Below, piece by piece: positions 33,447-46,278 of a stretch of 64,000 nt of DNA. The translations under genes were made by a program, and so were the position numbers. Where the stretch lies: the NCBI GenBank assembly GCA_029931535.1, contig JAQPZY010001412.1:930001-994000 (forward strand), given 5' to 3'. How positions within the stretch are numbered: position 1 is the first letter of the stretch; each line of letters starts with the position of its first letter. This DNA comes from Margaritifera margaritifera (Eukaryota > Mollusca > Bivalvia > Unionida > Margaritiferidae). The notes below the pieces were generated by a model. The model did not search any database and was not told where the DNA came from. It worked only from the letters and a program-made list of their open reading frames with translations.

Positions 33447-34196
33447 CAGGCAATCTATATTATGGGCCCGTTCCATTCTGAATCGCACACCACCTTCGCT
33501 CTTCGAAAGTATTTACCTTGGCCAGGATTATTTAATCTCTCTATACCTTACAAAATTTCAAACCAAACCTTGTTCCGTTGGTGCATACTCTTTTAATTTA
33601 GAACAATAAAGTTGTTAACGGCGAGTGCAATGTTAACGAAAATGCTATTTATAGTACAAGCACTGTCTAGTACACGTCTTAAGGTGCATGGTTACGACGC
33701 GAATCCTCACGCAGGTAAAACTAAAAGTCGGTACATTCATACTGTGTAAAACGTTCACATGCTAAATGCCATGTAAATATGAATTAAATATTTTTTACAC
33801 TTTTTTTGTACAAATCAGTGATGAATACGAATAAAGATAGAAATGTAAAATCAAATAGTTAATACTTTTATTGTAAGGTACACGGTTGTGATGTGGAGCT
33901 ATACTGCATTACCGTACAAGATGCCTACTTCTTTAATGACTATGACTATAATAAATGGATGCAAAAAAACAATAAAAAAAATTCCCTAAATCATATGTCA
34001 TTCTCTAACTCATAAATATGTCAGATAATTAGATTATAGATTTTTATAATTGTTATATCATATGTTAAACATTCCACAAAAATGCAGTATGAACATAAGT
34101 GTCTTAACCATCTAAATATATCTAATTCATATTTACATGGCATTTATCATGCCAGCAATTTTATTAACATTTAAAAAGAGCATATAATATAGACAT

Positions 34197-34246
34197 TATA
34201 ATAATAATAATAATAATAATTATTATTATTATTATTATTATTATTG
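34197..34246. repeat. (AAT)n followed by (ATT)n, self-complementary
   Basis: About eight AAT units run straight into about eight ATT units, so the two halves can pair as one long hairpin. Confidence 0.9.
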
Positions 34247-35360
34247 ATCTTGTTGAAAATGCAAATTCCTAAATATAAGTGTAAATGTCTGATAAATATA
34301 TAAATCATTATCATTATGTTTGTTTTTTGTTTTCATCTTGTATACTAATAATATTAATGTCTTAATTACTTGCTATTTTAAATGTACTTAATGATGATTT
34401 TTACAAAAATATTATAATGCAACTTTTATTCAGACTTCATTATTTTGGAATGTGTGGCATATAATTTTTTTAAAAAAATGATAAAGTCTATATTCTACTT
34501 ACATTACATTTTTATGATTCAGATAAAAAAAAATTCACTGTAGTTTAATTTTACTGGATATAGAGGATGGTATTGTGTATGTTTAGCAACGCACTATTAA
34601 CAACGTTGTGCGACTAGAATCAGCTGATCAGAGGATACTCAAAGTAGCGGCATAGCAGTATGTTTTATTTATTTTGGGACTGCATTCATGTACAATATTT
34701 TTACTGGAAACTTAACAATTATCTTGGTGAAAAACAGCTGGGATTCAACATAAATATATATAATGTCTTTTTCAGAGTCAGTGGGAATAATATGGAGTTA
34801 ATAAATTGTATATTAATACTGTTAAGCATTTCATCTATGCATGCGAATTCGAAAATAGATCCCGTCTATACTGTATATGTGTCTTTCAATAACTTTAATT
34901 CATGTAAATGTACTTTTACCAAAAGTGTATAAGTGTTGAGTTGGCATTAACAAATTTCATATTTAAATAGATTTTTGGGATATTAGGCATGTTTCAGCGA
35001 GAGAATTCAAACATTGTTTTAAGATCAGTTAAGAGAATAATAAAAAAAATAATAGTCATCTTGCATTTACATATAAAAATGTGGAACAAGTAATACAAGT
35101 TTGTTTGTTTTGTTTTTTTTTCGTTTTTTTTTCTTTAAAGTCCATTATCGATGTTATTATCTGGCCTGGGTGATATGAATACATATTTACAGTTGATGAC
35201 ACGCGGTATTTATGTAGAGAACACACAATGAATATTGAAAATAAAAGAAAGCAACTCTATCCATTTATAAGCATGTTTTTTTGACGCATTTTCTCAGGCC
35301 CGCACGATTGATCAAATAAGTAGCATGATATATTCCATATGATAATATTTACGTCAGAAA

Positions 35361-35478
35361 GATGTTGTAAAATGTCCCTTGCTTACCATTAATTTTAAAG
35401 ATGCGGTAAAATGTCCCTTGCTTACCAATAATTTTAAAGATGCGGTAAAATGTCCCTTGCTTACCATTAATTTTAAAG
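35361..35478. repeat. 39-bp tandem repeat, three copies
   Basis: The core is GGTAAAATGTCCCTTGCTTA repeated three times with ATTTTAAAGATG joints. Confidence 0.9.
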
Positions 35479-36825
35479 ACAGAGATGAAATTTTCTTTTG
35501 TATTGTTATCTTTTTGTTGACAGCAGTAAATAAACCTCAGATTATTATAAATCCCATGACGTACCCTATGTTCAATATTTTCTCTAATATTATAAACTAT
35601 TTCTCTGTGCTGTTAATATTTTACCTCTATATAGTATCTCCTTAACCAGTCGCTTCCGTTGGATAATTGACATTTCCTATCCATTGGCGTTGAGCCAGAA
35701 GATGTTGGACCTAGCTTTAAACATTTTTTATTCAATATAAATATAAGCTAATGCTTCAATATGAAGTATGAATAATTTCACCCTATAAAATCTTTGGTAT
35801 GACATAGTAAACTTTTGATATAATAGCATAACCCCCACCCCCACCCCCACCCCCCCAAAAAAAACCAAGACAAAACCGACTAACGAGATTATTCACGGGA
35901 TTCCTCATTTACACTTTCCGATATCGATTATTTTAATAGACATAAGTTGCTGGATAAAACACAAATTTCTTGACAATTTCTAAGTCTTTTTTAGTTCTGA
36001 GGTTTTTATAAACAGATTAGGAAGTTGAATGTACAAAACTGCATCCTCTATTTACAAATACTTTAGAGCGACAAGATTTTTAGTAAAGGTTTGTACTTTT
36101 AATACTCATTTCAAATTTCCATTTATCTTCAAAAGAAGCATATTTTTCATCTTATATACAATGATTATTCCGCTGACCTTAGAAACCGTGGATATAGATC
36201 GTTTCGTGCATTGACACTGCAACAAATCTGGATAAAGCATCTTGCTGCATAATTTTGCTGAAAAAAGACACAACAGAACCCATTGAATTAGCCTGCATTA
36301 CGCGTCGCCATACCAATAACAAATTGGAACACGTTCTGCTCTTAGTGTTTCATTTAAAGCACTGTGTAAGGTGTAAATAACTCTGATTAACAGTAAAATT
36401 TTTCTAAATTTATTTTTTTGTATTCAGTGATCGTCTTTTGAGTGTCCATAAATTTGAGAATATATCGATTTTTCCTCGTATTTGTCAAGTTTGTCTAGCT
36501 TTACAAACGATAAAGTCTTTTAAAATCTGGATAAAGAAAAGTAATTTAAGGCAATGAGGTCATATAAAGTCGTTTAAGCCGCAAGTACGGCACAGACGTC
36601 ATACAAAGGGTGAATGTACTTCATGTGTTTTTTTTTTTTCTTTTTTCTTCTTTGATATTTAGATCACTAAAGATTCATATTAAATCAGTGGGTTATCTAC
36701 TTTCTTTTTGTAAACATGATCCGGGGGAAATAAAGTAAATATCATCCAATCTTGTTATTTTTAAAAATCTTTTATTTTTCTTTAAAATTGAAAACAATCT
36801 TTGTTTATGTAAAACGTTACGCATC

Positions 36826-37090
36826 CAGGGCCGGTTTAACAACTAGGCAAACGAGGCGGTCGCCTAGGGAGGCAATTTAATTTTTTTGTCGGGAGCGGGG
36901 GGGGGGGGGGGGCAAAAAACTGAATCAATAAAAAAAGAAAGAGATATAGCGTAAAATAGAAGATAATAAGCGTCTAAAAAGTGAAAGAGAAAACATAAAG
37001 AAAGAATAAATGTACATTATTCATTTTCGAAAGTTAATTGGGGGGGGGGGGCGCAAGAGTGAAGGATCGCCTACCCTTGCGTCGACCCTG
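36826..37090. mobile_element. MITE with perfect 8-bp target-site duplication
   Basis: The 265-bp element begins CAGGGCCGGTTTAAC and ends GCGTCGACCCTG, so the outermost ends pair as CAGGG/CCCTG. TACGCATC occurs on both sides (36818-36825 and 37091-37098). These ends and the 8-bp duplication point to the hAT superfamily. The interior has G-runs (36898-36912 and 37040-37050) and codes nothing. A Gln/Gly-poor AT body between them is consistent with a non-autonomous element. Confidence 0.85.
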
Positions 37091-37763
37091 TACGCATCAT
37101 TTGCAAATAATTTTGTGTAGACCATATTTCAATCTAATAGTTTACCAAATGAATACATTCAATAAAAGTACTCATTAATTGATCACAAATGTCGATTTTT
37201 TCAGTCTTTTTGCTTTGAGTATTATTTAAAAATTCGACAAACGTTTTGTACGTCAATTCTTGAACTATGTATTGTTCTTTAAAATACTTGCTAAATAAGA
37301 ATGCATATGATTGTACATGATGAGTAAAATACATGCTGTAATGCGGAATTTCACACTGTATACGTTATTTTAAAAATACTTATTCATTTTTGATTATTTT
37401 TTCAACATAATTTTTTAAGAACGTTATATTTGAAAGTGACATATTTCTTTCTCGAAGTAAAGCATTAATCGTACGAATTTACAAGGTATAGTAATAACAC
37501 GGCCCAAGCATAATCACACTTCGGTCAATTAGCCCCGCATGATTTTCCTCCTCATTCCAGAATTAGATTGTGCTGTTGATTAATCATTTCGGACGTTATT
37601 AGTTTCTCTGTTCTACAGCAGGATGCAATAACTTTCCCTTTTTTAGGATTATTTAGTTACTATTTTTGACCTATATGAGTATTCAAGAAGTGTGCCGGTC
37701 AAAAGGATGCACAAAGGGTGAGCAGAAAACCATGGAAACAGTTTTGAATACAGAAATATTGTG

Positions 37764-37764
37764 T

Positions 37765-37816
<52 letters not shown>

Positions 37817-37830
37817 GTGTGTGTGTGTGA
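37764..37830. repeat. (GT)n microsatellite
   Basis: About 32 GT units with one GC interruption. The minus-strand Thr-His frame through it is a repeat product. Confidence 0.95.
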
Positions 37831-39044
37831 GGGGGAGTTAACAAGTAGGCAAGGGGTCGGTAGAATGGAACCCAAAAGCGCTTGAGTTGTAAGCGTTTCC
37901 AGGGCATACTTTTAACCATCTTACTGTAAAGTAAACTTACTCTAGGATTGAGGTTTTTTCGCGCTCGTTTTGGTTGGTTGCTTCACCCCTACTCCCACCC
38001 CCGTTCCCTTCTCCTTCATGGATCCGCCCATGATTTCTGAGCATTGTTTCTAACATCTACAATCAGCTTATTGCGTTTTACCACCAGTGAGATTGGCACT
38101 CTGACATCATTTGTTTACCGCTCAAGGAACCATCAGTAAGTACTCTTTCGGGTCAGATGGTCTTTAGATGCCGGTGGAAGTTGATTGTTGTATAAATGGT
38201 GCTAATGGAACCATAACTGTAAAAGCAGGTGGTCGCAAGCAGGTTTAGATAACTTGGATTATTGCTAGTGGAAACATAATTTATATCCATATGGAAAGCG
38301 AAAACCTAAGCCCACAAAAAATTGCCTACAAAAAAGACTAATTCGGTAACAAGCCTTTATGAAAATCCGTTCTACAAGTATTAAGGCATATTCTGATTTG
38401 TAAAGTATGAATTTAAGTGTTATAGCTTATTCTAACTATTTTGCTCGTTAGGACTATTTCTAAACCAAAAGCAGTTATTTATATGCAATGACACACCGTG
38501 AGCTGGGGGGTGGGTGGTGGATGGAGTACAAAGGGCGTGTGAGGATCAAATAAAAAATTTTCACCTTATTGGGAGTTTTACTTTGTTTATAATTAAGAAA
38601 GATATCAATGCATCAAATGAAATAATTACGATACAAGAATAAGAATGGTATTTTGGAAAAGTACAAAAGAGGCCGAGAATGAAATATTGCATGAAACAGT
38701 TTTGACTGTATTCCCATCTATGAAATCAATCCAAATGAAAGATTTTTCTCTTCTTTCACGATATATAATTGAATACAAATTTTGAAGGTCTGTGCTAAGA
38801 CTGAACCAACAGAAAGTTCTGTTGAGTGATAAAGTACATAATCCAAAAACTTTTGACATAGTCAGTTTTACAAGAAAAGTAGATCATTACAACCACAATT
38901 TACTTTCGATGGATGTTAACATACGTGATAAGTATGAAATTGCATGACCATACATGCAACAATGTTAAAAAAACTGAGCTACAAGAGATAAACAGTCTGT
39001 CGTGCATCTTACCAAAGCAGTTATTGTCGTGTGGATATATCTAA

Positions 39045-39103
<59 letters not shown>

Positions 39104-41995
39104 TAACGCTACAGCGTAAACTTTCACTTGTTATTGAGATGACGCCCACGATCCCATTTGCACAACAAATGGATTGTTTTATCTATTGCTCTAAAATAGA
39201 GGATCAAAACTGATTTACTCCCTAGAGAATACATTACTGGGCATTAAAACTATTTCATCCCATCGGTGACAGCAGTAAATAGTCTTTTATTACCACAGAA
39301 ATGAATGTGAAAGTATTAAAATACACACTCTCTCTCTCTCAAGATCCACCTATTATTTGTACCTCAGACTACACGTTGAGGGCGTCACGTGACTATATTG
39401 CTCGCAGTTTAGCTCTATTTTTACATGGGAAAACCCTACGTATGTCTGAGCGTAATCTTCTTTAAACGCGATTTTCAAACTTTTACATTGAACACAATCT
39501 TAGTTTTGACGAGTTTTTGACATTTTGAATCAAACAGAAAAGCAAATGCAAAGTACAAGTTATAAAAATGAATAAAGCAGTGTTCATTTAAGTATGTCCT
39601 CTAATTTTAGCTGCTAACATTATTAATGAAAATGGGACCGACCGAATAAAGTGCCCAATGTTTTGGGCGGGACACTATCAAATGTCTAACTAAAGAAGGG
39701 TGTACACATGAAGCAAATAACATTAATCTCTTTGAATGACATTGATGCTAGTTTTCTTTCAAATATGCATTTCGCCTGAAAACTGACGGATTCCACGTTT
39801 CCGCCCATCACTCACCCGCCCTCGCAACTATGCGTACACACATGAAGCGGAAAAGCGACATGATATCATTGATAAAAAAAATATAGATTCTTGGTGTGTA
39901 CACTTTTTATAGAGTGGGAGCCGGATACACCATTTTCCTATTCTAACACCATTTTCCTATTCTAACATAACTACGTCTTGCTTCTAGGTGAGAAAGACAA
40001 TCCAATATTGTGGGCATACCATATTGTATTTACAGCTTATGTGCTGGGTTCACCATTCTTTTATTATGGTAAACCTTTCATAATAAACTTCAGAAAGACA
40101 GTCCAACAAACAAGTACCTTTTTATTTCAAGAAATAAAAACTGCCCCCAAAACCCGTATGCAAGACACAATCTAATAACCCTAGTTAGATTGTATTTATT
40201 AACTGCTTAATGATATATGCTGTGATCTTTTATCTGCAATGGCTTTAGTTCAGAATGTGATTCTGTTTCCTAATACGACAGAGACAAGCAAACCAAGACG
40301 TTGTCGTTCAGTAATGTGTATTTGAGGATCGGCTATTTATGACTACGTACATTTCATAGCGCCTGGGTCTACTTGTTAATAAAAGTTGTGACATTTCAGC
40401 GTAAAATCTGCTTACAACAAATGCTTTCATTCATAATGATATGAAATAGCAAGATGAGGAAGTACGTGAGTAGTGACATATTCATCATAAAAGTAGTATA
40501 GTACATGGTATATGGTAAACAGATTCAAAGAAATTGGAAGGACCAAATTTAGCACTTCTTCCATACCAATGTTAGTTGGGGTATCCATTTTAAAATTAAA
40601 ATATCCTCTTCGAAAACATAATTTAGCTTACTGTAAAAGCTGAGTTTAATTCTGCACTGTAAAAAATGTGTGGTGATTTTGTTGTTCGTTTCGTTTGCTA
40701 TATATTTATTTAAAGTTTATTAAATTTACTCATGACTCAACTATTAATCTACATCATTTCTGTAAATAGATTTACTTTATTTGGCTCTTTGGAGGATATC
40801 CTAGTTGCCCGCTTCTGTGATTCTTTCTTGTGTGTTATTGTTTTAACCTTAATGCAACAACTACGCCAGTTATTTAAGTAATATATTTTGTAGTCTCATT
40901 GCAAGTCTCGTCCGTCTCGAGCCTTAGCGAAGCACAGTCCTGGAGAAATTAGTCCTGACACTTTTGTAGCTATAATATTTTTAAAAATTTTCTGTTTGGC
41001 TTTTCGTACGTCCTGTGAACGTTTTCCAAGTTATTTTCCAAGTTCAACTTTATGAGAGTCTTTTATCTGTTGTGAAGTTGAGTTCTCTTATGATTTAGGA
41101 ACCTTTACTTTTTTTCTTCAGTTTTGCTTCCAAGAACTTGTTCGACTCCTTACATTTAGTTTCTAAGTAAATTAAAGTTTCCTTAAATAGTTTTAAAGTT
41201 ATTTTAGGTTACCTTCAAGTCATTTTTGAAGTTATCTGCAATTTACCATAAAATTAACTATGAAGTTAATCCAAGTTGTCTTCAAGGTACTGACTTCTTA
41301 ACGTAACTTGGTGCGAAGCAGTCTTAGCAAAGACAATGAGGACTGATTAAGAATCCTGATGTCCTATTCAATAGCCCTAGCTTATGAAAGCGCAGTCCTG
41401 GCGTCCCGTCCTCTAGAATTTGTTCGATTTGCTAGCTTTCGTTTGTAAACTTACTGGGTTTTAAAGCTGTCAAGCTAGTATCTACTGCTGAAATTGGTAT
41501 TCCAAACCGAAAAGATAAAAACCCACTAAAGTGGATAATTCCTGCTGTGTTAAGTAGTCTTCTTTCAACTCTTTCTATAATTCGTTTAAGTTATCAATTG
41601 GGAAAAAAAAATACTCATCAAAGATGTCACTCCAAGTATTATTGCATCTGACAATGACTTTGATATTTTAGCTGATCTAGCGTTTACCAAAATTTCATAT
41701 GGTTTCTTTGTTTGTTTTTGAAATCCATTTTATCCATCTCCATATCGCTTAAGTGTTTAGCGGTCATTTCTTTCTATATTTCGTTTACTTTACTAATTTT
41801 AATTTGTGTTTGTTGTCTTCTGTTGTTTCATCATCATATGTGAAGCTAGCGAAGGAAGTGCAGATACATCTTAAAACCTCGATCCTGCAAAGCAGTCCCT
41901 TCCGTCCCCTTATATATTGCTTAGATTCTTAAGAACCTAATAGTTTTATGTTTTTAATTTTGATTCTTCCAAATAGTGTAAAATTGCAGCACGTG
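37831..41995. other. AT-rich spacer, no supported gene
   Basis: Apart from the compound microsatellite at 39046-39103, no gene was recognised. Around 40980-41300 many imperfect copies of short AAGTT/CAAGTT steps give a weakly repetitive texture. The stretch 41450-41640 is mildly coding-like (KAVKLVSTAEIGIPNRKDKN) but has no partner or known family. Confidence 0.45.
39046..39103. repeat. (GT)n(GA)n compound microsatellite
   Basis: A GT run changes to a GA run without a gap. Confidence 0.95.
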
Positions 41996-42002
41996 GTTTT
42001 AG

Positions 42003-42347
42003 TTACTTGGTCGAAGTACCTCCAAAGAACCCCCTAAAGGGCTTGATCCTACTCTTGATACTAGTACACCCGATCCTACTCTTGATACTAGTACACCCGA
42101 TCCTACTCTTGATACTAGTACACCCGATCCTACTCCTGATACTAGTACACCCGATCCTACTCCTGATACTAGTACACCCGATCCTGCTCCTGATACTAGT
42201 ACACCCGATCCTACTCCTGGTACAAGTACACCCGATCCTACTCCTGATACTAGTACATCCGATCCTACTCTTGATACTAGTACACCCGATCCTGCTCCTG
42301 ATACTACTGGTCCTATTACAACAGTTCAGCAACTAGTTACACCGTGT
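42003..42347 (+). other. Possible exon coding a Pro-Asp-Thr-Ser repeat, cut by a transposon
   Basis: From an acceptor-like GTGGTTTTAG ending at 42002, one plus-strand frame stays open for over 110 codons. It reads KEPPKGLDP and then about ten copies of a 9-residue unit close to TPDPTPDTS, followed by TTGPITTVQQLVTPC. The unit is a 27-bp DNA repeat (about 42047-42307), and the other two frames encode only Leu/Ile-rich or stop-containing products. Pro/Thr/Ser repeats are common in secreted, mucin-like proteins and also in element-encoded proteins. The frame has no ATG, so an upstream exon would be required. The inverted-repeat transposon begins at 42348. Confidence 0.35.
42047..42307. repeat. 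27-bp minisatellite, nearly ten copies
   Basis: The head-to-tail unit is close to CCTGATACTAGTACACCCGA with CCTACT. Substitutions fall mostly at CTT/CCT and CCT/GCT. Confidence 0.95.
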
Positions 42348-44746
42348 AAAAAAATTTTTTTTTTGGTTCCTGGGTAGTAAGTGTTATTTCCTAATTGCTT
42401 ATTGCGTATAGAAAATGGCTGTTATTCCCCACAAACTTTGCTTTTGTGACCAGGACAGTGATATTTTGAAATTTACCTATTTTCCAGAACAATCCAGATA
42501 GATTCAGGGCTGAGTAAACTTGGAGTAACTTCTAGAACTTTCTAGAACTTTCCAGTAATATAAATAGTAGTATAGATACAGGGGCCTTAAGCCCACCAGT
42601 TCAGTTTGGTTCCAGTTGCCTAAGTGGATACATATCTGCATTTTTCTGAGATGGCATCAAGAGGCTGCAAGCATCCGGCAGACGCATTTTGCTATGTCTG
42701 CGGCCAGTTTATCAAGACAAGAGCGAAAAAGTAATCCGTGGAAGCATCTGCTAAGATGTGTGATGCCTACAAGGCATATTTCGGCATGCCTGTCGGGGAT
42801 CAAGACAAACCATGGGCACCTCATTTCACCTGCGAGCACTGCAAAAAAACTCTGGAAGGTAAGATGGACAATTGTTGCTCGGAATTTTATGTTATAAAAT
42901 TTTTTAAAATTTTTAAAATTGTAAACGTTTTTAATTTTTAAATGTTTCAAAATTTTCAATGTTATTGAAAAAATATATCATATATGAAAAATGTTGCGAG
43001 AATCTCTTACACATTAGTCATGGGTGAAATAAATGTATTTTTGTAGGATGGAACACAGGGGAAAAGAGATCCATGAAGTTCACTATCCCAAGAATTTTGC
43101 GGGAACCCACTGACCACTCAAGCAACTGCTACTTCTGCGTGGTGGACCCTTCCAAACGTCGGACTGGCAAGAATGCACCTGCTATCACGTATTCAGACCT
43201 TCCTTCACCATTCGCCCCGGTGCCACACTGCCATGAGCTCCCCGTATCCACTCCTCCGGAGAGAGAGCAGCCGTCTTTAGAAGAGAGCAGCGAGCCAGAG
43301 AGCGAGGAAGACGTTGCAGATCCAGATGACAATTTCAGAGGTGGAGCTGAGGAGAGAAACCCATACTACCTCAACCAAAAAGACCTCAACGACTTGATTA
43401 GAGATCTTGGTCTCACCAAGTCCAATGCCGAGCTTTTGACGTCTAGGCACAAGCAGTGGAACTTGTTGGATGAAAGTGTGCAAGTCGCAGATCAGAGGAA
43501 GCGTCACCAACCTTTTTCCAGCTTCTTCACCCGTCAAGAGGGGCTCTGCTTCTGCCACAATGTGACCAGTCTGTTTCGAGGCAATCGGAATCGCCTGTAA
43601 CCAGAATGAGTGGAGCCTCTTCATTGACAGCTCATCCAGGAGCCTCAAAGCCGTGCTGCTCCATAATGGTAACAAGTACCCGTCTCTTCCCCTGGCTCAC
43701 TCGGTGCACCTCAAAGATGATTACAACAGCATCAAGACCTTGCTGGACGCCTTGAAGTATGATGAGTACGGCTGGGAGGTCATAGGAGACTTCAAAATGG
43801 TGGCATTCCTGATGGGTCTCCAAGGCGGTGTTATCAAGTTTCCCTGCTATCTTTGCCTTTGGGACAGCAGGGACACCAAGGCGCACTACCACGGGCGGGA
43901 CTGGCCACAGCGGACCGAGTTCTCTGTGGGGAGGAACAACGTCAAGTGGGAGCCACTGGTGGACCCCCGGAAGGTGCTGATGCCACCACTGCAATCAAAT
44001 TGGGACTTATGAAACAATTTTTCAGAGCTCTAGATAAGGAGTCGGCAGCCTTCAAGTACCTTCAAGACTTCTTCCCTAAGCTGTCTGACCACAGATAAAG
44101 AAGATCCTGGAGTGCAATGAACTCCCCAAGAAGCTCACTCGTTAGGAGAAAGCGGCATGGAACAGCTTTGTCGCAGTGGTTCGGAGCTTCCTGGGCAATC
44201 ACAAGGCCCAAAACTATGTGGAGCTGGTTGAGACTCTGGTGAAGAACTACGGCACAATGGGCTGTATGATGTCTCTCAAAGTCCATATCCTTGTTGCTCA
44301 TCTTGATAAATTCAAGGAGAACATGTGAGCGTACTCGGAGGAGCAAGGCGAGCGCTTCCACCAGGATATACTGGACTTTGAACGCCGCTACCAAGGACAG
44401 TATAACGAGAACATGATGGGAGACTACATTTGGGGGCTGATTCGTGAAAGTGATTTACAGTATAATCGTAAATTTCGAAAAACTACTCACTTCTAAATCT
44501 TTTGTAGTCATTTATGTATTACTTTAGTATAAATACATGTTAATTTTTATTCATATGTTGTTTTTTTCTGACTTTATGTGAACGAAAAGACACAAATTCG
44601 CCCGTTTTCTCATTGGAAATAGGTAAATTTCAAAATATCACTGTCCTAGTCACAAAAGCAAAGTTTGCGGGGAATAACAGCCATTTTCTATACTTTTTAG
44701 GCATAAGCAATTACGAAATAACACTTACTACCCAGGAACAAAAATT
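42348..44746 (+). mobile_element. DNA transposon with about 115-bp terminal inverted repeats and DDE-like gene
   Basis: The left end (42367-42485) and the right end (44615-44740) are inverted copies of each other. They share GTTCCTGGGTAGTAAGTGTT, GCTGTTATTCCCC, AACTTTGCTTTTGTGAC and GACAGTGATATTTTGAAATT with only a few changes and one short gap. The outermost bases are AT runs, so the exact ends are uncertain. If they are at 42348 and 44746, a 4-bp GTGT lies on both sides. The repeats enclose one gene on the plus strand, which makes this a self-contained cut-and-paste type element of about 2.4 kb. The superfamily is not assigned. Confidence 0.8.
42651..44496 (+). pseudogene. Transposase-like gene of the inverted-repeat element, two exons, broken
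   Basis: The gene starts with ATG at 42651 and has an intron at 42859-43046 (GTAAGA...TTGTAG) and a stop at 44494-44496. Exon 1 codes a Cys-rich start with CKHPADAFCYVCGQF and CEHCKKTLEG, likely zinc-binding. Exon 2 has EPTDHSSNCYFCVVDP, an acidic linker, NEWSLFIDSSSRSLKAVLLH with a candidate first Asp, and VIGDFKMVAFLMGLQGG with a second. It also has a C-x2-C...H block (CYLCLWDSRDTKAHYH) and EEQGERFHQDIL with a candidate Glu. The Asp, Asp, C-x2-C-H, Glu layout is that of zinc-assisted DDE transposases such as hAT and MULE. Breaks are a TAA at 42732, frame changes near 43590, 43990 and 44090, a TAG at 44143 and a TGA at 44336. Similar unnamed proteins are common in arthropod and mollusc annotations. 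Confidence 0.65.
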
Positions 44747-44803
44747 GTGTTACATGCTGTTATTGATGAACTATACAGAGAAGATATAAAACAGAATTTT
44801 AAG
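44747..44803 (+). other. Possible right half of the interrupted exon
   Basis: Just right of the transposon one frame reads HAVIDELYREDIKQNFK and ends at AAG followed by GTAAGT, a near-ideal splice donor (from 44804). If the Pro-Asp-Thr exon really was split by the transposon, this would be its other side. The frames of the two sides do not join directly if a 4-bp GTGT duplication is removed, so the link remains weak. Confidence 0.25.
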
Positions 44804-44833
44804 GTAAGTGAAGACACTTATAACTTATAACTT

Positions 44834-46200
44834 GTGTATAACTTACACAAACCGCATTTAAAATTTATAAATATAAGATGGTTTTACGAAGAACATGGTA
44901 AATCTGCTGTTCAACCTTCTAAGGTTGCTCATCCCCCCCCCCCACCCCGTGCGTTTTTGAAATCAATAGTAGAAAAAGAAAAAGTTACATTACACCAGCT
45001 CCTGCAACCATATATATAATTATAAAACAACTTGTTTATTTCGTCTCGTGATCTTTGGTATGCTTTAGACAATTACCAGTTTTATTCTTCTTACCTTCAT
45101 CTTTTCATCATTTTTGCATTATCATCCTTTTTCCATTATCATCCATTTTTCCATTATCATCCTTTTTCCATTATCATCCATTTTTCAGTTATGACCCTTT
45201 TCCCACTATCACTAGTTAGACTGCCACAATTATTATTCGGTTGTTTTCACCGTTGCCTCCTATTTGATGAATTATTTTAGACTTTTCATCACCTTCTTAA
45301 GTTTCATGTTTTGTATCACTGATATTTACATGAGAATTTATTCCTTGTTTAAATGAATCTGATGACTTTCGTAAGAAATATTATAACCTATTTTCATCAC
45401 CATATCACTAGATATAAGGAAGATACCCTCACCGCCAACTATATAGTTTAGTCTAGCTTTTTAGCCGGAAATATACTGCTGAAATCCTATTATAATGTTT
45501 ACATCTGAATCATAGACATGTTCACCTAAAATTAAGAACTATTTACTTTGTCTTGACTAGTAGAAACAGACTGTTTAATATTTGTTCTATTTTGTACTTG
45601 GGCACCTAAAATAAATATAGCAAACGATTTAATACTCTGATTTAAGCGTGATATTTTTTCATCTTGTTAGTCCTTCACTATCTAGTATAAAGAAATAAGT
45701 CCATCCTATTTTTTTCGTCGGATAATAAAATTGTTTTGATTTGTTCAACTATAATATTTCTCCGGTATTAAACTGTTACTGCGCCGCAGTTCTATTTTCG
45801 TTTGTAAGCACTTAACATATCAGGTGACGTAGGTTCTCCACATATTTGGCTTAAATTGTATATTCATTATCAAACCCATTATCATTACGATATTGTTTCC
45901 GCCAATATGTATCCAATCATTATTCAGAGGAAATTAAAGTAATGATATTGAGCATTCATACAAGTTTTTGTATCTAAAATTATACATGAAACCTATATAT
46001 TGATGCACGTAAGATATTCAGGATCCTGATGTTTCAATCCATACTGCCCAATTTAACTGAGTTTGCCAAACTTTCATAATACACCGTACTGCGTATCGAT
46101 TCATCGAATCATCATTATCAAATTTTAAAATGTAATTTTGGGGTACAATGATTGATTGGTATTAAATCTTAAATCCATGATTTATTTGTATAAAATGTTT
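44834..46200. other. AT-rich spacer
   Basis: A 61-codon frame at 44834-45019 (GKSAVQPSKVAHPPPPPRAF) includes a C-run and may be a downstream exon piece or chance. A CATTATCATCC-type repeat lies at 45108-45200. No gene is supported beyond this. Confidence 0.45.
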
Positions 46201-46207
46201 CACCGCA

Positions 46208-46208
<1 letters not shown>

Positions 46209-46276
<68 letters not shown>
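46209..46276. repeat. (AT)n microsatellite
   Basis: A pure AT dinucleotide run. Confidence 0.95.

Positions 46277-46278
<2 letters not shown>

Larger units (their letters stand above)
33445..36815. other. AT-rich spacer with small repeats
   Basis: Contains a mirror-image (AAT)n/(ATT)n block at 34197-34246, a 39-bp repeat at 35361-35478 and a C-rich run at 35829-35858. Open frames at 34660-34932, 35379-35645 and 36029-36214 show no recognisable motif. Confidence 0.5.

Noticed and set aside
35829..35858. Telomere-like C-rich repeat
   Set aside because: The CCCCCA run is short and irregular and does not match the common animal telomere repeat.
42003..42336. Long open frames rich in Ile/Leu/Val (plus) and Ser/Arg/Gly/Cys (minus) across the 27-bp repeat
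   Set aside because: Both are shadows of a repeat with period divisible by three. The Pro-Asp-Thr frame is the only one with protein-like composition.
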